Shown: positions 23,946-31,732 of the stretch, one piece after another
Layout of the letters: each line of letters begins with the position of its first letter
Numbering within the stretch: the stretch's first letter is position 1
From: Dethiothermospora halolimnae
GTDB lineage: Bacteria > Bacillota > Clostridia > Tissierellales > VENL01
Assembly: GCF_037577855.1 (NCBI RefSeq)
Contig: NZ_JBAKFX010000040.1
Coordinates: 1-38,037, forward strand
Direction: 5' to 3'
DNA: 38,037 bases
Translations under genes and position numbers: made by a program
Notes under the pieces: generated by a model
Told to the model about the DNA's origin: nothing
Seen by the model: only the letters and a program-made list of their open reading frames with translations
Databases searched by the model: none

Positions 23946-23974
23946 TATTTTTCCCAAAAAAAGAAAAAATAACA
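23946..23974 (-). promoter_or_regulatory. Putative sigma-F-like promoter of ytfI-ytfJ
   Basis: The -10 region GGGAAAAATA (23946-23955) fits the sigma-F pattern GGnnAnAnTw. The -35 TGTTA (23970-23974) is a poor match and the 14-base spacer slightly short. ytfI-ytfJ is forespore-expressed in Bacillus. Confidence 0.35.
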
Positions 23975-23994
23975 CAAGTTTTATGTGTTATTTT
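23966..23994 (-). terminator. Terminator of scpA-scpB
   Basis: AAAATAACACA pairs with TGTGTTATTTT, followed by TTCTTTTTTT on the minus strand. The scpB stop TAA (23981-23983) lies in the loop. Confidence 0.85.
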
Positions 23995-24544
23995 CTTCTC
24001 CTGTAATGTCTTCTAAGTCTTCATCTATTTTTTCTATCTCTTTAATCTCAGGTAATTGGTCTAAACATGTAAGACCAAAATGTTTTAAAAAGTTATCTGT
24101 AGTTCCGTAAAGTTTAGGCCTTCCTGTTTTATCTAGACGACCTACTTCTTTGACTAAATTCTTCTCAATTAATGTACTTATTGACTTGTCACATTTAACC
24201 CCTCTGATTTCCTCGACTTCTATTCTAGTAATAGGTTGTTTATAGGCTATTATTGATAGGGTTTCTAATGCAGCATTTGACAGCTGTTTATCTTTTTTAG
24301 GAGTACACAATTTACTTATAAAATCAAAATGTTCTGACCTTGTACTTAGTTGATAACTATTATCTATCTGTATTATCTGTATCCCCCTTCTATAGTAATT
24401 AAACTCGTTAATCATTTCATCTAGTACTTCTTTCAAATATTTTTTATCTAAATCTAAAACCGTAGATATTTCTTTTATTTCTAAAGGTTCTCCCCATACA
24501 AACAATAGTGCTTCAATCACTGATTTAACTTCTCTTTTATCCAT
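23981..24544 (-). CDS. scpB: Segregation and condensation protein B
   Basis: ScpB is the double winged-helix subunit of the SMC-ScpA-ScpB condensin, needed for chromosome organisation. Seen: IEALLFVWGEPL near the N-terminus, LSNAALETLSIIAYKQPITRIEVEEIRGV (about 89-117), and GRPKLYGTTDNFLKHFGL. The start is ATG 24542-24544 with GAGGTGA upstream, 10 bases after the scpA stop (187 aa); the upstream GTG is inside the ribosome binding site. Confidence 0.95.
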   Translation of the reverse strand: MDKREVKSVIEALLFVWGEPLEIKEISTVLDLDKKYLKEVLDEMINEFNYYRRGIQIIQIDNSYQLSTRSEHFDFISKLCTPKKDKQLSNAALETLSIIAYKQPITRIEVEEIRGVKCDKSISTLIEKNLVKEVGRLDKTGRPKLYGTTDNFLKHFGLTCLDQLPEIKEIEKIDEDLEDITGEENNT

Positions 24545-24554
24545 AATATTCACC

Positions 24555-25307
24555 TCAACTACTTGTCCTCGGTTCTTTTATGCTGATTAAAATACTGTCA
24601 AAATTATTTTCTTGGACTATATTTATTTTCTTCTGCTTTATTAATTCCAATATTGCTAAAAAAGTAACAACTATTTCTACTTTATTAAATTTATCTTGAA
24701 ATAATTTTTTAAACTCGATTTCCCTTTTCTTGTTCAATGTATTTAAAAGATTTTTCATCCCCTGCTCTATAGTTATTTCATCTCGTTCTATAGTTGCTAT
24801 ATTGAGTGTTTTATTATCTTTTTTCTTTTCTTCTATTATTTTTACCATAGCATCAATTATATCATCTAAATTAACATTTTCTAATTTTATCTCGTCTTTT
24901 TCAACAAACATTTCTATTTCTTCTTTAGGCTTATAATATACTTTTTGTTGAGCTTTTTCCTTAGTTTTTAATTCCTCAGCAACATTTTTATATTTTTTAT
25001 ACTCTATCAGTCTTCTAATTAATTCTTCCCTTGGATCAACTTCTTCCATCTGTAACTGTTCTCCATCATCTTTCTTCATCTTAGGTAAGAGCATTCTTGA
25101 CTTGATTTCCAGTAATGTTGCAACCATTAATAGAAATTCACTTGTTACATCTAAATCTAATTCCTTCATTTTTTCTATATATGAAATATATTGTTCAGTG
25201 ATTTCAGCGATAGGAATATCATATATATCAATTTCCGATTTTTCTATAAGATGATATAACAAATCAAAGGGTCCTTCGAAAGACTCTAATATAACTTTAT
25301 ATCCCAT
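24555..25307 (-). CDS. scpA: Segregation and condensation protein A
   Basis: Kleisin subunit of the bacterial condensin, bridging SMC heads and binding ScpB. The N-terminus LESFEGPFDLLYHLIEKSEIDIYDIPIAEIT is typical. A central charged linker is followed by a C-terminal winged helix (VVTFLAILELIKQKKINIVQ). 250 aa, normal. AGGAG precedes ATG 25305-25307. It is 36 bases after the M50 protease gene. Confidence 0.95.
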   Translation of the reverse strand: MGYKVILESFEGPFDLLYHLIEKSEIDIYDIPIAEITEQYISYIEKMKELDLDVTSEFLLMVATLLEIKSRMLLPKMKKDDGEQLQMEEVDPREELIRRLIEYKKYKNVAEELKTKEKAQQKVYYKPKEEIEMFVEKDEIKLENVNLDDIIDAMVKIIEEKKKDNKTLNIATIERDEITIEQGMKNLLNTLNKKREIEFKKLFQDKFNKVEIVVTFLAILELIKQKKINIVQENNFDSILISIKEPRTSS

Positions 25308-25343
25308 TATTACAACTCCTGTCTTATATTGTAATTCACTTAA

Positions 25344-25964
25344 TTATAAAAAATATCTACCTATGTTATCTATTATATCAAGTCCAAAATTAACCAATGG
25401 CCAAAGAATCTCATCTATGGTGTTAGTAATAACAAGTATAATTAATATCAAGTAAAGGTATCTCTCATATCTATACACCTTCATCTCATATTTTGTAGGT
25501 AATAAGCTTGCCACAATCTTAGAACCATCTAAAGGTGGAAAGGGCAAAAGATTAAATATTCCCAGTACAATATTATATATTATAGCAGATATAAGTACTT
25601 GATTCATTATACTATTAATAAATTGATATTTAATTAATAATACCCTTAACACACTAAAAGATATAGCTAAAATAAAATTCATAAGTGGTCCTGCGAAAGA
25701 TGTAATAATCATACCTTTCTTTCGATTTTTAAAATAGCTAGGATTAATTGGAACGGGCTTTGCCCATCCAAAGCGAGCAAATATTAATAATAAAAGTCCT
25801 ATTATATCCACATGTTTTATTGGATTTAATGTTAATCTACCACTTTCTTTAGCAGTTGGATCTCCTAACTTATATGCTGCATATCCATGGGCCAACTCGT
25901 GAAATGTCATAGCTATTAGTAATCCTGGAAGTGCTATTAATATTTCATAAATATTAAAGTTCAA
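25344..25964 (-). CDS. Site-2 protease family (M50B) membrane metalloprotease
   Basis: Intramembrane zinc protease of the small YwhC/rhomboid-independent M50 type. The metal motif HELAH is at 22-26 in the first hydrophobic stretch. The third ligand motif NLLPFPPLDGSK has Asp146. About five or six membrane segments span 206 aa. GRLTLNPIKHVD (42-53) is characteristic of the branch found next to scpA in Firmicutes. The start is TTG 25962-25964 with AGGTGA upstream. Substrate unknown. Confidence 0.9.
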   Translation of the reverse strand: MNFNIYEILIALPGLLIAMTFHELAHGYAAYKLGDPTAKESGRLTLNPIKHVDIIGLLLLIFARFGWAKPVPINPSYFKNRKKGMIITSFAGPLMNFILAISFSVLRVLLIKYQFINSIMNQVLISAIIYNIVLGIFNLLPFPPLDGSKIVASLLPTKYEMKVYRYERYLYLILIILVITNTIDEILWPLVNFGLDIIDNIGRYFL

Positions 25965-26052
25965 TTTTTAGTCACCTACACTTTCTCCTGTATTATGTAA
26001 AACAAAAATCATCATCATATATAAGTATATATAATAATCACCAAAAAATAAA

Positions 26053-26103
26053 TACTAGATACATTTTATAATTTTATTAATAAAATTACAAATGTATCTA
26101 GTA
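26053..26103 (-). terminator. Long AT-rich terminator of dacF
   Basis: TACTAGATACATTT (26053-26066) pairs with AAATGTATCTAGTA (26090-26103), with a second stem TAATTTTAT/ATAAAATTA inside. It is followed by TTTATTTTTTGG on the minus strand. Confidence 0.75.
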
Positions 26104-26116
26104 AATAATGAAATAT

Positions 26117-27274
26117 TTAATTTATAACATACTTTTTAAAGATTTTCTTAAATATGAAAAATACCGATGCTTTATTAACTTCTCTATCTGTTAATAAACT
26201 TGTTCTTCCCATTTCTTTTCCGTCTATGGAGTATATTATCTCTCCCACCTTAGCATTTTTTTCTAAAGGAGCTTGTAACTTATCAGGTAATATAATTTTT
26301 TTATCTATATTTTTAGATTGTCCTTTCTTAAGTAATAAGCTTAAATTTTTTTCTATAACTATATTTACTTGTTCTATTTCTCCCTTATCCACATCCATTT
26401 TTCTTATTATAGAACCTTTTTTGGCTATTTGTAAAGAATCATAGTTGGCAAAACCATAATCTAATAATTTTTTAGTTTCATTAAATCTTATTGTACTCGT
26501 TTCACTTCCTAATACAACACTGATTAATTTTAGATTTCCCCTTTTAGCAGATGCGGCTAGGCAGTGTCCCGCTTTACTTGTATATCCTGTTTTAAGTCCA
26601 TTGATTCCTTTATATTTATTTATTAGACGATTGGTGTTTGTTAATTGTTGGGTTACATCCTTTTCCTTACCAACCTTTATGCTACTCATCCAAAGAGTCA
26701 ACCAATTGTGGATTTTAGGGTGCTTAAGTAACTCTTTAGCCATTAAACTAATATCGTAGGCAGTTGTATAATGATTTTCATGGGGAAGTCCTGTAATATT
26801 CATAAAGTTAGTATTATTCATTCCCAATTCCTTAGCTCTAGTGTTCATCATTTTTACAAATAACTCTTCACTTCCTGCTATATACTCTCCTAGAGCCACT
26901 GCACAGTCATTGGCAGAACGCAAAGATATAGCCCTAATCAAATGTTCCACTTTCTGAGTTTCTCCCTCTTCTAAGTATACTTGACTTCCACCCATCCCAG
27001 CAGCATTTTCACTTACTACAACTTCATCTTGAAGAGTTATACGATTTTCATCAAGGGACTCCATAGTTAATAATAAAAGCATTATCTTAGTTATACTGGC
27101 TGGAGGTAATTTTTCATTAATATTCTTTTCATATATTATCTCTCCAGACTCTGCATCTATTAATATAGCAGATTTAGCTTTTACATCGAAGGCTTCTTCG
27201 GCATAACTAAAACTTGTTATAAAAGCCAACAATAATGTTATTACTAAAGTTATAGAAACTATTTTTTTTCTCAT
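26117..27274 (-). CDS. dacF: D-alanyl-D-alanine carboxypeptidase DacF
   Basis: S11 DD-carboxypeptidase, 385 aa. The signal peptide (1-25) ends in SYA. Catalytic motifs: ASITK (Ser60, Lys63), SAN (120-122) and KTG (228-230). The C-terminus has the S11 beta-sheet domain and a basic amphipathic tail (FFIFKKIFKKYVIN) for membrane attachment. AAGGAGG precedes ATG 27272-27274. The position after the nucleoside phosphorylase genes and the forespore-type promoter upstream match dacF of Bacillus, which trims cortex/germ-wall peptidoglycan in sporulation. Confidence 0.92.
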   Translation of the reverse strand: MRKKIVSITLVITLLLAFITSFSYAEEAFDVKAKSAILIDAESGEIIYEKNINEKLPPASITKIMLLLLTMESLDENRITLQDEVVVSENAAGMGGSQVYLEEGETQKVEHLIRAISLRSANDCAVALGEYIAGSEELFVKMMNTRAKELGMNNTNFMNITGLPHENHYTTAYDISLMAKELLKHPKIHNWLTLWMSSIKVGKEKDVTQQLTNTNRLINKYKGINGLKTGYTSKAGHCLAASAKRGNLKLISVVLGSETSTIRFNETKKLLDYGFANYDSLQIAKKGSIIRKMDVDKGEIEQVNIVIEKNLSLLLKKGQSKNIDKKIILPDKLQAPLEKNAKVGEIIYSIDGKEMGRTSLLTDREVNKASVFFIFKKIFKKYVIN

Positions 27275-27303
27275 GTCGCTCCTCCTTATCTGTTTTATAA
27301 CTT

Positions 27304-27333
27304 TAGGTTATCCTCTTTTATTGTATGTTATGC
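27304..27333 (-). promoter_or_regulatory. Putative sigma-F promoter of dacF
   Basis: Minus strand: -35 GCATA (27329-27333), 15-base spacer, -10 GGATAACCTA (27304-27313). It matches sigma-F (GYWTA / GGnnAnAnTw) at all but one fixed position. It sits between the pdp terminator and the dacF ribosome binding site. Confidence 0.5.
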
Positions 27334-27335
27334 AA

Positions 27336-27377
27336 AATAAAGGAGTAAAAAGATTATAATCTTTTTACTCCTTTATT
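27336..27377 (-). terminator. Terminator of the nucleoside phosphorylase operon
   Basis: Perfect 42-base inverted repeat centred at 27356/27357. The 3' end of the repeat gives ATTTTGCAT on the minus strand, with a short T run. The pdp stop TAA (27354-27356) is at the apex. Confidence 0.8.
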
Positions 27378-28679
27378 ATCAACTATACCGTATATTAACT
27401 TTGGTTTTTTATCATTGTTTGCTTTTACATCTATTATTTTCTTTAAACTAAAACTGACTTTTTCCCCAGTGTTTATATCGTTACTATGAATATAAGCTAG
27501 TACATCACCTTTATTAACCTTATCTCCTACCTTTTTATTTAGGATAATTCCAGCCGATAAATCTAAAATACTATCCTTAGTTTCCCTACCAGCCCCAAGG
27601 GATAATGCACATTTGCCTACTTTTTCAGCATTAATCGAAGTTATATATCCTTCCTTTTCACTTTCAACTTCTATTATATGTTCTGCCTTTGGTAATAATT
27701 CGGGGTTTTTGACATATTCAACATCTCCCCCCTGGGCCTCTACAAACTCCAATAATTTCTCATATGCTTTTCCGTTTTCTATAACCTCTACTAGCATCTT
27801 TCTTCCCTCTTCAATATTATCCACAATATTCCCAAGTAATAATAGCCTTGAACCTAGGGTTAAACAAAGTTCAACTAAATCTTTGGGACCTCTATTTTGT
27901 AAAGTTTCTATTGCTTCTTTAACCTCGATAGCATTCCCAACTGCATAGCCTAATGGTTCATTCATATTCGATAAAACAGCTACAGTATTTCTATCCATGC
28001 TATTACCTATATCAACCATTTCCTCCGCCAATAAAAATGCATCATCAAGATTCTTCATAAAAGCTCCACTACCAACTTTAACATCTAATACAATTGCATT
28101 GGAACCAGATGCTAATTTTTTACTCATTACACTACTTGCTATTAAAGAAGTATTATCTACAGTAGCTGTTACATCCCTAAGGGCATATAATTTTTTATCC
28201 GCTGGAGCTATGTTAGCTGTCTGACTACATACAGCAAGGTTTATATTGTTAACATTTCCTATAAAGTCTTCCCTTTTAAGAGCTATTTTAAAGTTCTTAA
28301 TTGATTCTAATTTATCTAGTGTACCACCGGTATGACCTAGTCCCCTTCCAGACATTTTAGCCACAGGTAAACCACAAGCCGCAACCATTGGACCTAAAAC
28401 CAGGGTAGTTTTATCTCCAACTCCACCGGTACTATGTTTATCAACTTTTATTCCCTTTATAGCTGATAAATCAATAGTTTCACCAGAATTCAACATTGCT
28501 TTAGTCAAATCCACAGTTTCCCGTTTATTCATTTTTCGAAAGAAAATAGCCATAAGTAAGGCTGAAACTTGATAATCTGGTATTTTACCATCGGTATAGC
28601 CCTTAACAAAAAAATCTATTTCTTCCTTTGTTAATTCATGACCTTCTCTCTTTTTTTCAATAATATCATACATTCTCAC
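27354..28679 (-). CDS. pdp: Pyrimidine-nucleoside phosphorylase
   Basis: Splits uridine/thymidine with phosphate into base and (deoxy)ribose 1-phosphate. Signatures: KHSTGGVGDKTTL (phosphate loop, about 81-93), and SGRGLGHTGGTLDKLESI, the thymidine/pyrimidine phosphorylase signature. The C-terminal PYNP domain carries LSLGAGRETKDS. Length (441 aa) is usual. The start is GTG 28677-28679, overlapping the punA stop as TAGTG, with GAGGTGA upstream; the ATG two codons on is too far from the ribosome binding site. Third gene of the salvage operon. Confidence 0.93.
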   Translation of the reverse strand: MRMYDIIEKKREGHELTKEEIDFFVKGYTDGKIPDYQVSALLMAIFFRKMNKRETVDLTKAMLNSGETIDLSAIKGIKVDKHSTGGVGDKTTLVLGPMVAACGLPVAKMSGRGLGHTGGTLDKLESIKNFKIALKREDFIGNVNNINLAVCSQTANIAPADKKLYALRDVTATVDNTSLIASSVMSKKLASGSNAIVLDVKVGSGAFMKNLDDAFLLAEEMVDIGNSMDRNTVAVLSNMNEPLGYAVGNAIEVKEAIETLQNRGPKDLVELCLTLGSRLLLLGNIVDNIEEGRKMLVEVIENGKAYEKLLEFVEAQGGDVEYVKNPELLPKAEHIIEVESEKEGYITSINAEKVGKCALSLGAGRETKDSILDLSAGIILNKKVGDKVNKGDVLAYIHSNDINTGEKVSFSLKKIIDVKANNDKKPKLIYGIVDNKGVKRL

Positions 28680-29506
28680 TATAAACTCACCTCAGCAATA
28701 ATTCCTTTAACTAGTTTTATAAATTTAGGTCTTGTTTCAGCAGCTACTTTTACCACCTCTTCATGACTTATAGATTCTATTTCATCGGCTATAGCCATAT
28801 CTGTTACACAAGAAATTCCTAATACATCTAAACCTGCATGATTTGCCACTATAACTTCTGGTACTGTAGACATTCCTATAGTATCTCCACCTATTTTTCT
28901 TAACATTCTAAGCTCTGCCTTTGAAAAATAATATGGTCCACTTATTGATGCATATACACCACTTTTAACTTCAATATTAAGTTTTTTGGCAGTATCCTTC
29001 GCAAGAATTCTTAAATCTTTATCATAGGCATTTGACATATCCGGGAATCTCGGTCCCAATTCATCATGGTTTTTACCCATAAGAGGATTGTCCCCTGTAA
29101 AATTAATATGATCATCAATTATCATCAATGCACCTGGATACAGTTCTTTATTCATTCCTCCACAAGCATTAGTTACCAAAAGTTTATCTATTCCCAAAGC
29201 CTTCATTACTCTTACCGGGAATGTAACCTCTTGCATAGTATATCCTTCATAATAATGGAATCTCCCTTTCATCGCAATAACTTTTTTACCTTCTAGTGTC
29301 CCCATTACTAACTTACCTTCATGTCCCTCCACAGTAGATACAGGGAAATTAGGTATCTCTTCGTAATTTATTATTATTGGATTCTCTATTTCATCAGCAA
29401 GGGTTCCTAGACCGGATCCCAGGATTAGTCCTAAATCAGGTTTGAAATCTGTTTTAGTTTTTATATAATCCCTTGCTTCTTTAATTTTTATTAATAAATT
29501 GTCCAT
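28679..29506 (-). CDS. Purine nucleoside phosphorylase paralogue with altered base pocket
   Basis: Trimeric-type PNP fold (275 aa). Phosphate and ribose contacts are conserved: GSGLG (30-34), GRFHYYEGY (81-89), GMSTVPEV (211-218) and the His in ISHEEV. The base-recognition positions differ: where PNPs have F/Y-E-T (human Glu201) this protein has Y-F-S (Phe194), and where they have TN (human Asn243) it has TD (Asp236). NACGG replaces NAAGG. MTA phosphorylase also lacks that Glu and has Asp at the Asn position, so a 6-aminopurine substrate is likely (inference). ATG 29504-29506 is six bases after AGGAGG; an ATG six bases earlier abuts it. Confidence 0.9.
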   Translation of the reverse strand: MDNLLIKIKEARDYIKTKTDFKPDLGLILGSGLGTLADEIENPIIINYEEIPNFPVSTVEGHEGKLVMGTLEGKKVIAMKGRFHYYEGYTMQEVTFPVRVMKALGIDKLLVTNACGGMNKELYPGALMIIDDHINFTGDNPLMGKNHDELGPRFPDMSNAYDKDLRILAKDTAKKLNIEVKSGVYASISGPYYFSKAELRMLRKIGGDTIGMSTVPEVIVANHAGLDVLGISCVTDMAIADEIESISHEEVVKVAAETRPKFIKLVKGIIAEVSL

Positions 29507-29520
29507 ATTCATCCTCCTAG

Positions 29521-30339
29521 CTATATATTTTTAACTATCTCTCTAACTAATTTAATAAATTGCTCCCTTACCCTTTCAGAAGTTTCTATTACTTCTTTAT
29601 GGTCTAAAGGTTGCTCTAATATTCCTGATGCCATATTTGTTATACAAGAAATTCCTAAAACATCTATATTTCCGTGATTTGCTACAATAACTTCTGGAAC
29701 CGTGGACATTCCAACTGCATCTCCCCCTAAAAATCTTGCCATCTTAACCTCAGAAGGAGTTTCATATGATGGTCCTGGCATAAACATATATGTACCCTCT
29801 TTCAGTTTTATACCTATATTTTTAGCTGATTTTCTTCCAATTTCTATTAGCTCATTGCTATAGGCATTTGACATATCTGGAAATCTTGGTCCTAACTCAT
29901 CATGATTTTTTCCAATAAGAGGATTATCAAAGGCAAAATTAATATGATCCTCAATAAGCATTAAGTCTCCTGGCTCAAAGGATTCATTTGCCCCTCCAGC
30001 TGCATTCGTTACAATGATCTTACTAACACCAAGGGCTTTCATAACTCTTACTGGAAAAGTCACTTCTTCTAAAGTATATCCTTCATAATAGTGAAATCTT
30101 CCCTGCATTGCTATAACATTTTTCCCATTTAATTTGCCGATTACTAATTGTCCTTTATGACCTTTTACCGTGGAAACTGGAAAATTAGGTATGTCACTAT
30201 ATTTTATCCTAATATCTTCTTCTATTTCCTCTGCTAAAGGTCCTAAGCCAGACCCTAGTATCATACCAATGTCTGGTTTAATATTAATCCTTTCCTTTAT
30301 AAAATCCCTACTAGTATTTATTTTATCCAATAAATTCAT
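29521..30339 (-). CDS. punA: Purine nucleoside phosphorylase
   Basis: Canonical low-molecular-mass PNP for guanosine/inosine. Visible: GSGLG (29-33), GRFHYYEGY (80-88), NAAGG, GPSYETPSE with the purine-binding Glu193, GMSTVPEV, and ITN with Asn235. Length (272 aa) is normal. AAAGGAG precedes ATG 30337-30339. It is the first gene of punA-PNP2-pdp, after a leader of roughly 120 bases. Located between xerD and dacF, as nucleoside phosphorylases are in Bacillus. Confidence 0.95.
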   Translation of the reverse strand: MNLLDKINTSRDFIKERINIKPDIGMILGSGLGPLAEEIEEDIRIKYSDIPNFPVSTVKGHKGQLVIGKLNGKNVIAMQGRFHYYEGYTLEEVTFPVRVMKALGVSKIIVTNAAGGANESFEPGDLMLIEDHINFAFDNPLIGKNHDELGPRFPDMSNAYSNELIEIGRKSAKNIGIKLKEGTYMFMPGPSYETPSEVKMARFLGGDAVGMSTVPEVIVANHGNIDVLGISCITNMASGILEQPLDHKEVIETSERVREQFIKLVREIVKNI

Positions 30340-30505
30340 CTAATATCTCCTTTCTATTTTGATTCCTTCTCTTTATTTTTGAAACTATAAGACTAGGGGA
30401 AAGTTTTTTATTATTTTATCTATTCCCCAAGTTAAATATGTATTTAGCCTCTACAGTTTATATTGTTATTATACCCATAAACTCCATGGTTTTAATAAAA
30501 AATCA
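30340..30505 (-). promoter_or_regulatory. Promoter and leader of the nucleoside phosphorylase operon
   Basis: Minus strand: -35 TTAAAA (30490-30495), 16-base spacer, -10 TATAAT (30468-30473). The leader of about 120 bases contains GGGGAA at 30423-30428 (minus-strand sense) pairing with TTCCCC at 30396-30401 around a 21-base AT-rich loop. I looked for the conserved core of a purine riboswitch and did not find it. Confidence 0.45.
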
Positions 30506-30528
30506 AACCCACCTACTTAGGTGGGTTA
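30506..30528 (-). terminator. Terminator of xerD
   Basis: AACCCACCTA-AG-TAGGTGGGTT followed by TGATTTTTTATT on the minus strand. The stop TAA (30526-30528) supplies the first two paired bases. Confidence 0.9.
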
Positions 30529-31410
30529 GGCCCTTGGATGAGCCTTTTTATAAACATCCTTAATTTTACTCTCAACTATTTGAGTGTATATCTGAGTAGT
30601 AGATATATCCGAATGCCCTAGCATTTCTTGGACTGACTTTAGATCTGCCCCATTCTGAATTAAATGTACCGCGAAGGAATGTCTTAAAGTATGGGGTGTT
30701 ATTTTTTTATTTATATTAGCTTTTTTAGTATAGGATTTTATTATTTTCCAAAATCCCTGTCTAGTTAATCTTTTACCATGATAATTAACAAATAGGGCAC
30801 TTTCAATATTATTTTTTATAAATGAATTTCTATGATTACTAACATAATCCCTCAACATCTCAATGGCCATTTTACCTATAGGTATTATTCTTTCATTTGT
30901 ACTTTCCCTAGAGCACATAATAAATCCCATATCAAGATTTATATCTTCCATATCAAGTTTGATTAATTCAGATACCCTTATTCCAGCTGCATATAACAAC
31001 TCCAACATAGCACGATCTCTAACTCCCTTTGGACTATTTATATCAGGTTGTTCTAATAATATTTCCACTTCTTTTAAAGTTAAAATATTAGGTAACTTTT
31101 TCTCCTGCTTAGGGGATTGCAAATTAATAGTTGGATCTTTAGACACCTTACCTATATTTAATAAAAATTGGTAAAAAGATCTTATGGAAGCCAAACTCCT
31201 AGATATGGTAGAAGCTGCTCTTCCTTTCTTCTGAAGATACATTAAATATGTGATAATGGCTGTTTTATTTACTTGATCTATACTATCATAATCATTTTCC
31301 TTAATGTATTCTTTAAATTGCCTTAAATCTCTGTTATAAGACTCTAGAGTATTTTCTGATAAACCTTTTTCGTCTTCTAAATAAACAATAAAATCTTGTA
31401 TCATATTCAT
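30526..31410 (-). CDS. xerD: Tyrosine recombinase XerD-like, catalytic lysine replaced
   Basis: Chromosome dimer resolution recombinase by length (294 aa), context and N-terminal core-binding domain (1-100). Catalytic residues aligned to E. coli XerD: Arg145 (GIRVSEL), His240 and Arg243 (HTLRH), His266 (LGHSDI) and nucleophile Tyr275 (QIYTQ) are present. The beta-hairpin lysine (E. coli Lys172, in GKGNKER) corresponds to Glu169 in SRESTNERIIPIG, so the usual general acid is missing. The flanks NERIIPIG are well conserved, so it is not a misalignment. It sits after spoIIM and the YqzK-like gene, as in Bacillus (spoIIM-fur-yqzK-ripX). ATG 31408-31410 has AAGGGG 11 bases upstream. Confidence 0.9.
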   Translation of the reverse strand: MNMIQDFIVYLEDEKGLSENTLESYNRDLRQFKEYIKENDYDSIDQVNKTAIITYLMYLQKKGRAASTISRSLASIRSFYQFLLNIGKVSKDPTINLQSPKQEKKLPNILTLKEVEILLEQPDINSPKGVRDRAMLELLYAAGIRVSELIKLDMEDINLDMGFIMCSRESTNERIIPIGKMAIEMLRDYVSNHRNSFIKNNIESALFVNYHGKRLTRQGFWKIIKSYTKKANINKKITPHTLRHSFAVHLIQNGADLKSVQEMLGHSDISTTQIYTQIVESKIKDVYKKAHPRA

Positions 31411-31490
31411 ATCAATTATTTCCCCTTCTATTTTCCTCTAGAGTATACAATTCAACAAAAAAATCAAAAATCCTTCAATTTATTTCATTT

Positions 31491-31721
31491 TTATATCCCA
31501 AAATAAAAATATATCATTTTTTTTAAGTAATATAAAATATTTTTATTATATAAATTATGTGACAAAACTAACTTGGAATTACCTTTAGGCATATCTGTCA
31601 TGTCTTTCAACTCTAAAGTATTTAATAAATTATTTATCAAATTGGGTAATATCAATCCAATTATAAGTAAAACAATAAATATTCTAACAAATAAAAAAAA
31701 TATATTAATTTTTCCATTCAT
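31491..31721 (-). CDS. Small membrane protein, YqzK (DUF4227)-like
   Basis: A 76-aa protein with one hydrophobic segment (about residues 8-33) and a short soluble part. It starts 11 bases after the spoIIM stop and precedes xerD. In Bacillus a small one-helix protein, YqzK, occupies the same place. The internal phrase MPKGNSKLV resembles the P-x-G stretch of that family. The similarity is weak, so the assignment rests mainly on position and topology. The ribosome binding site CGGTGAT is moderate. Confidence 0.6.
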   Translation of the reverse strand: MNGKINIFFLFVRIFIVLLIIGLILPNLINNLLNTLELKDMTDMPKGNSKLVLSHNLYNKNILYYLKKMIYFYFGI

Positions 31722-31732
31722 ATTATCACCGA

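Noticed and set aside
26053..26103. Miniature transposable element suggested by the long inverted repeat
   Set aside because: Position just after dacF and the following T-rich tract fit a terminator; no target duplication is visible.
30340..30470. Purine riboswitch before the nucleoside phosphorylase operon
   Set aside because: The conserved purine aptamer core was not found; only a GGGGAA/TTCCCC stem with a long loop is visible.
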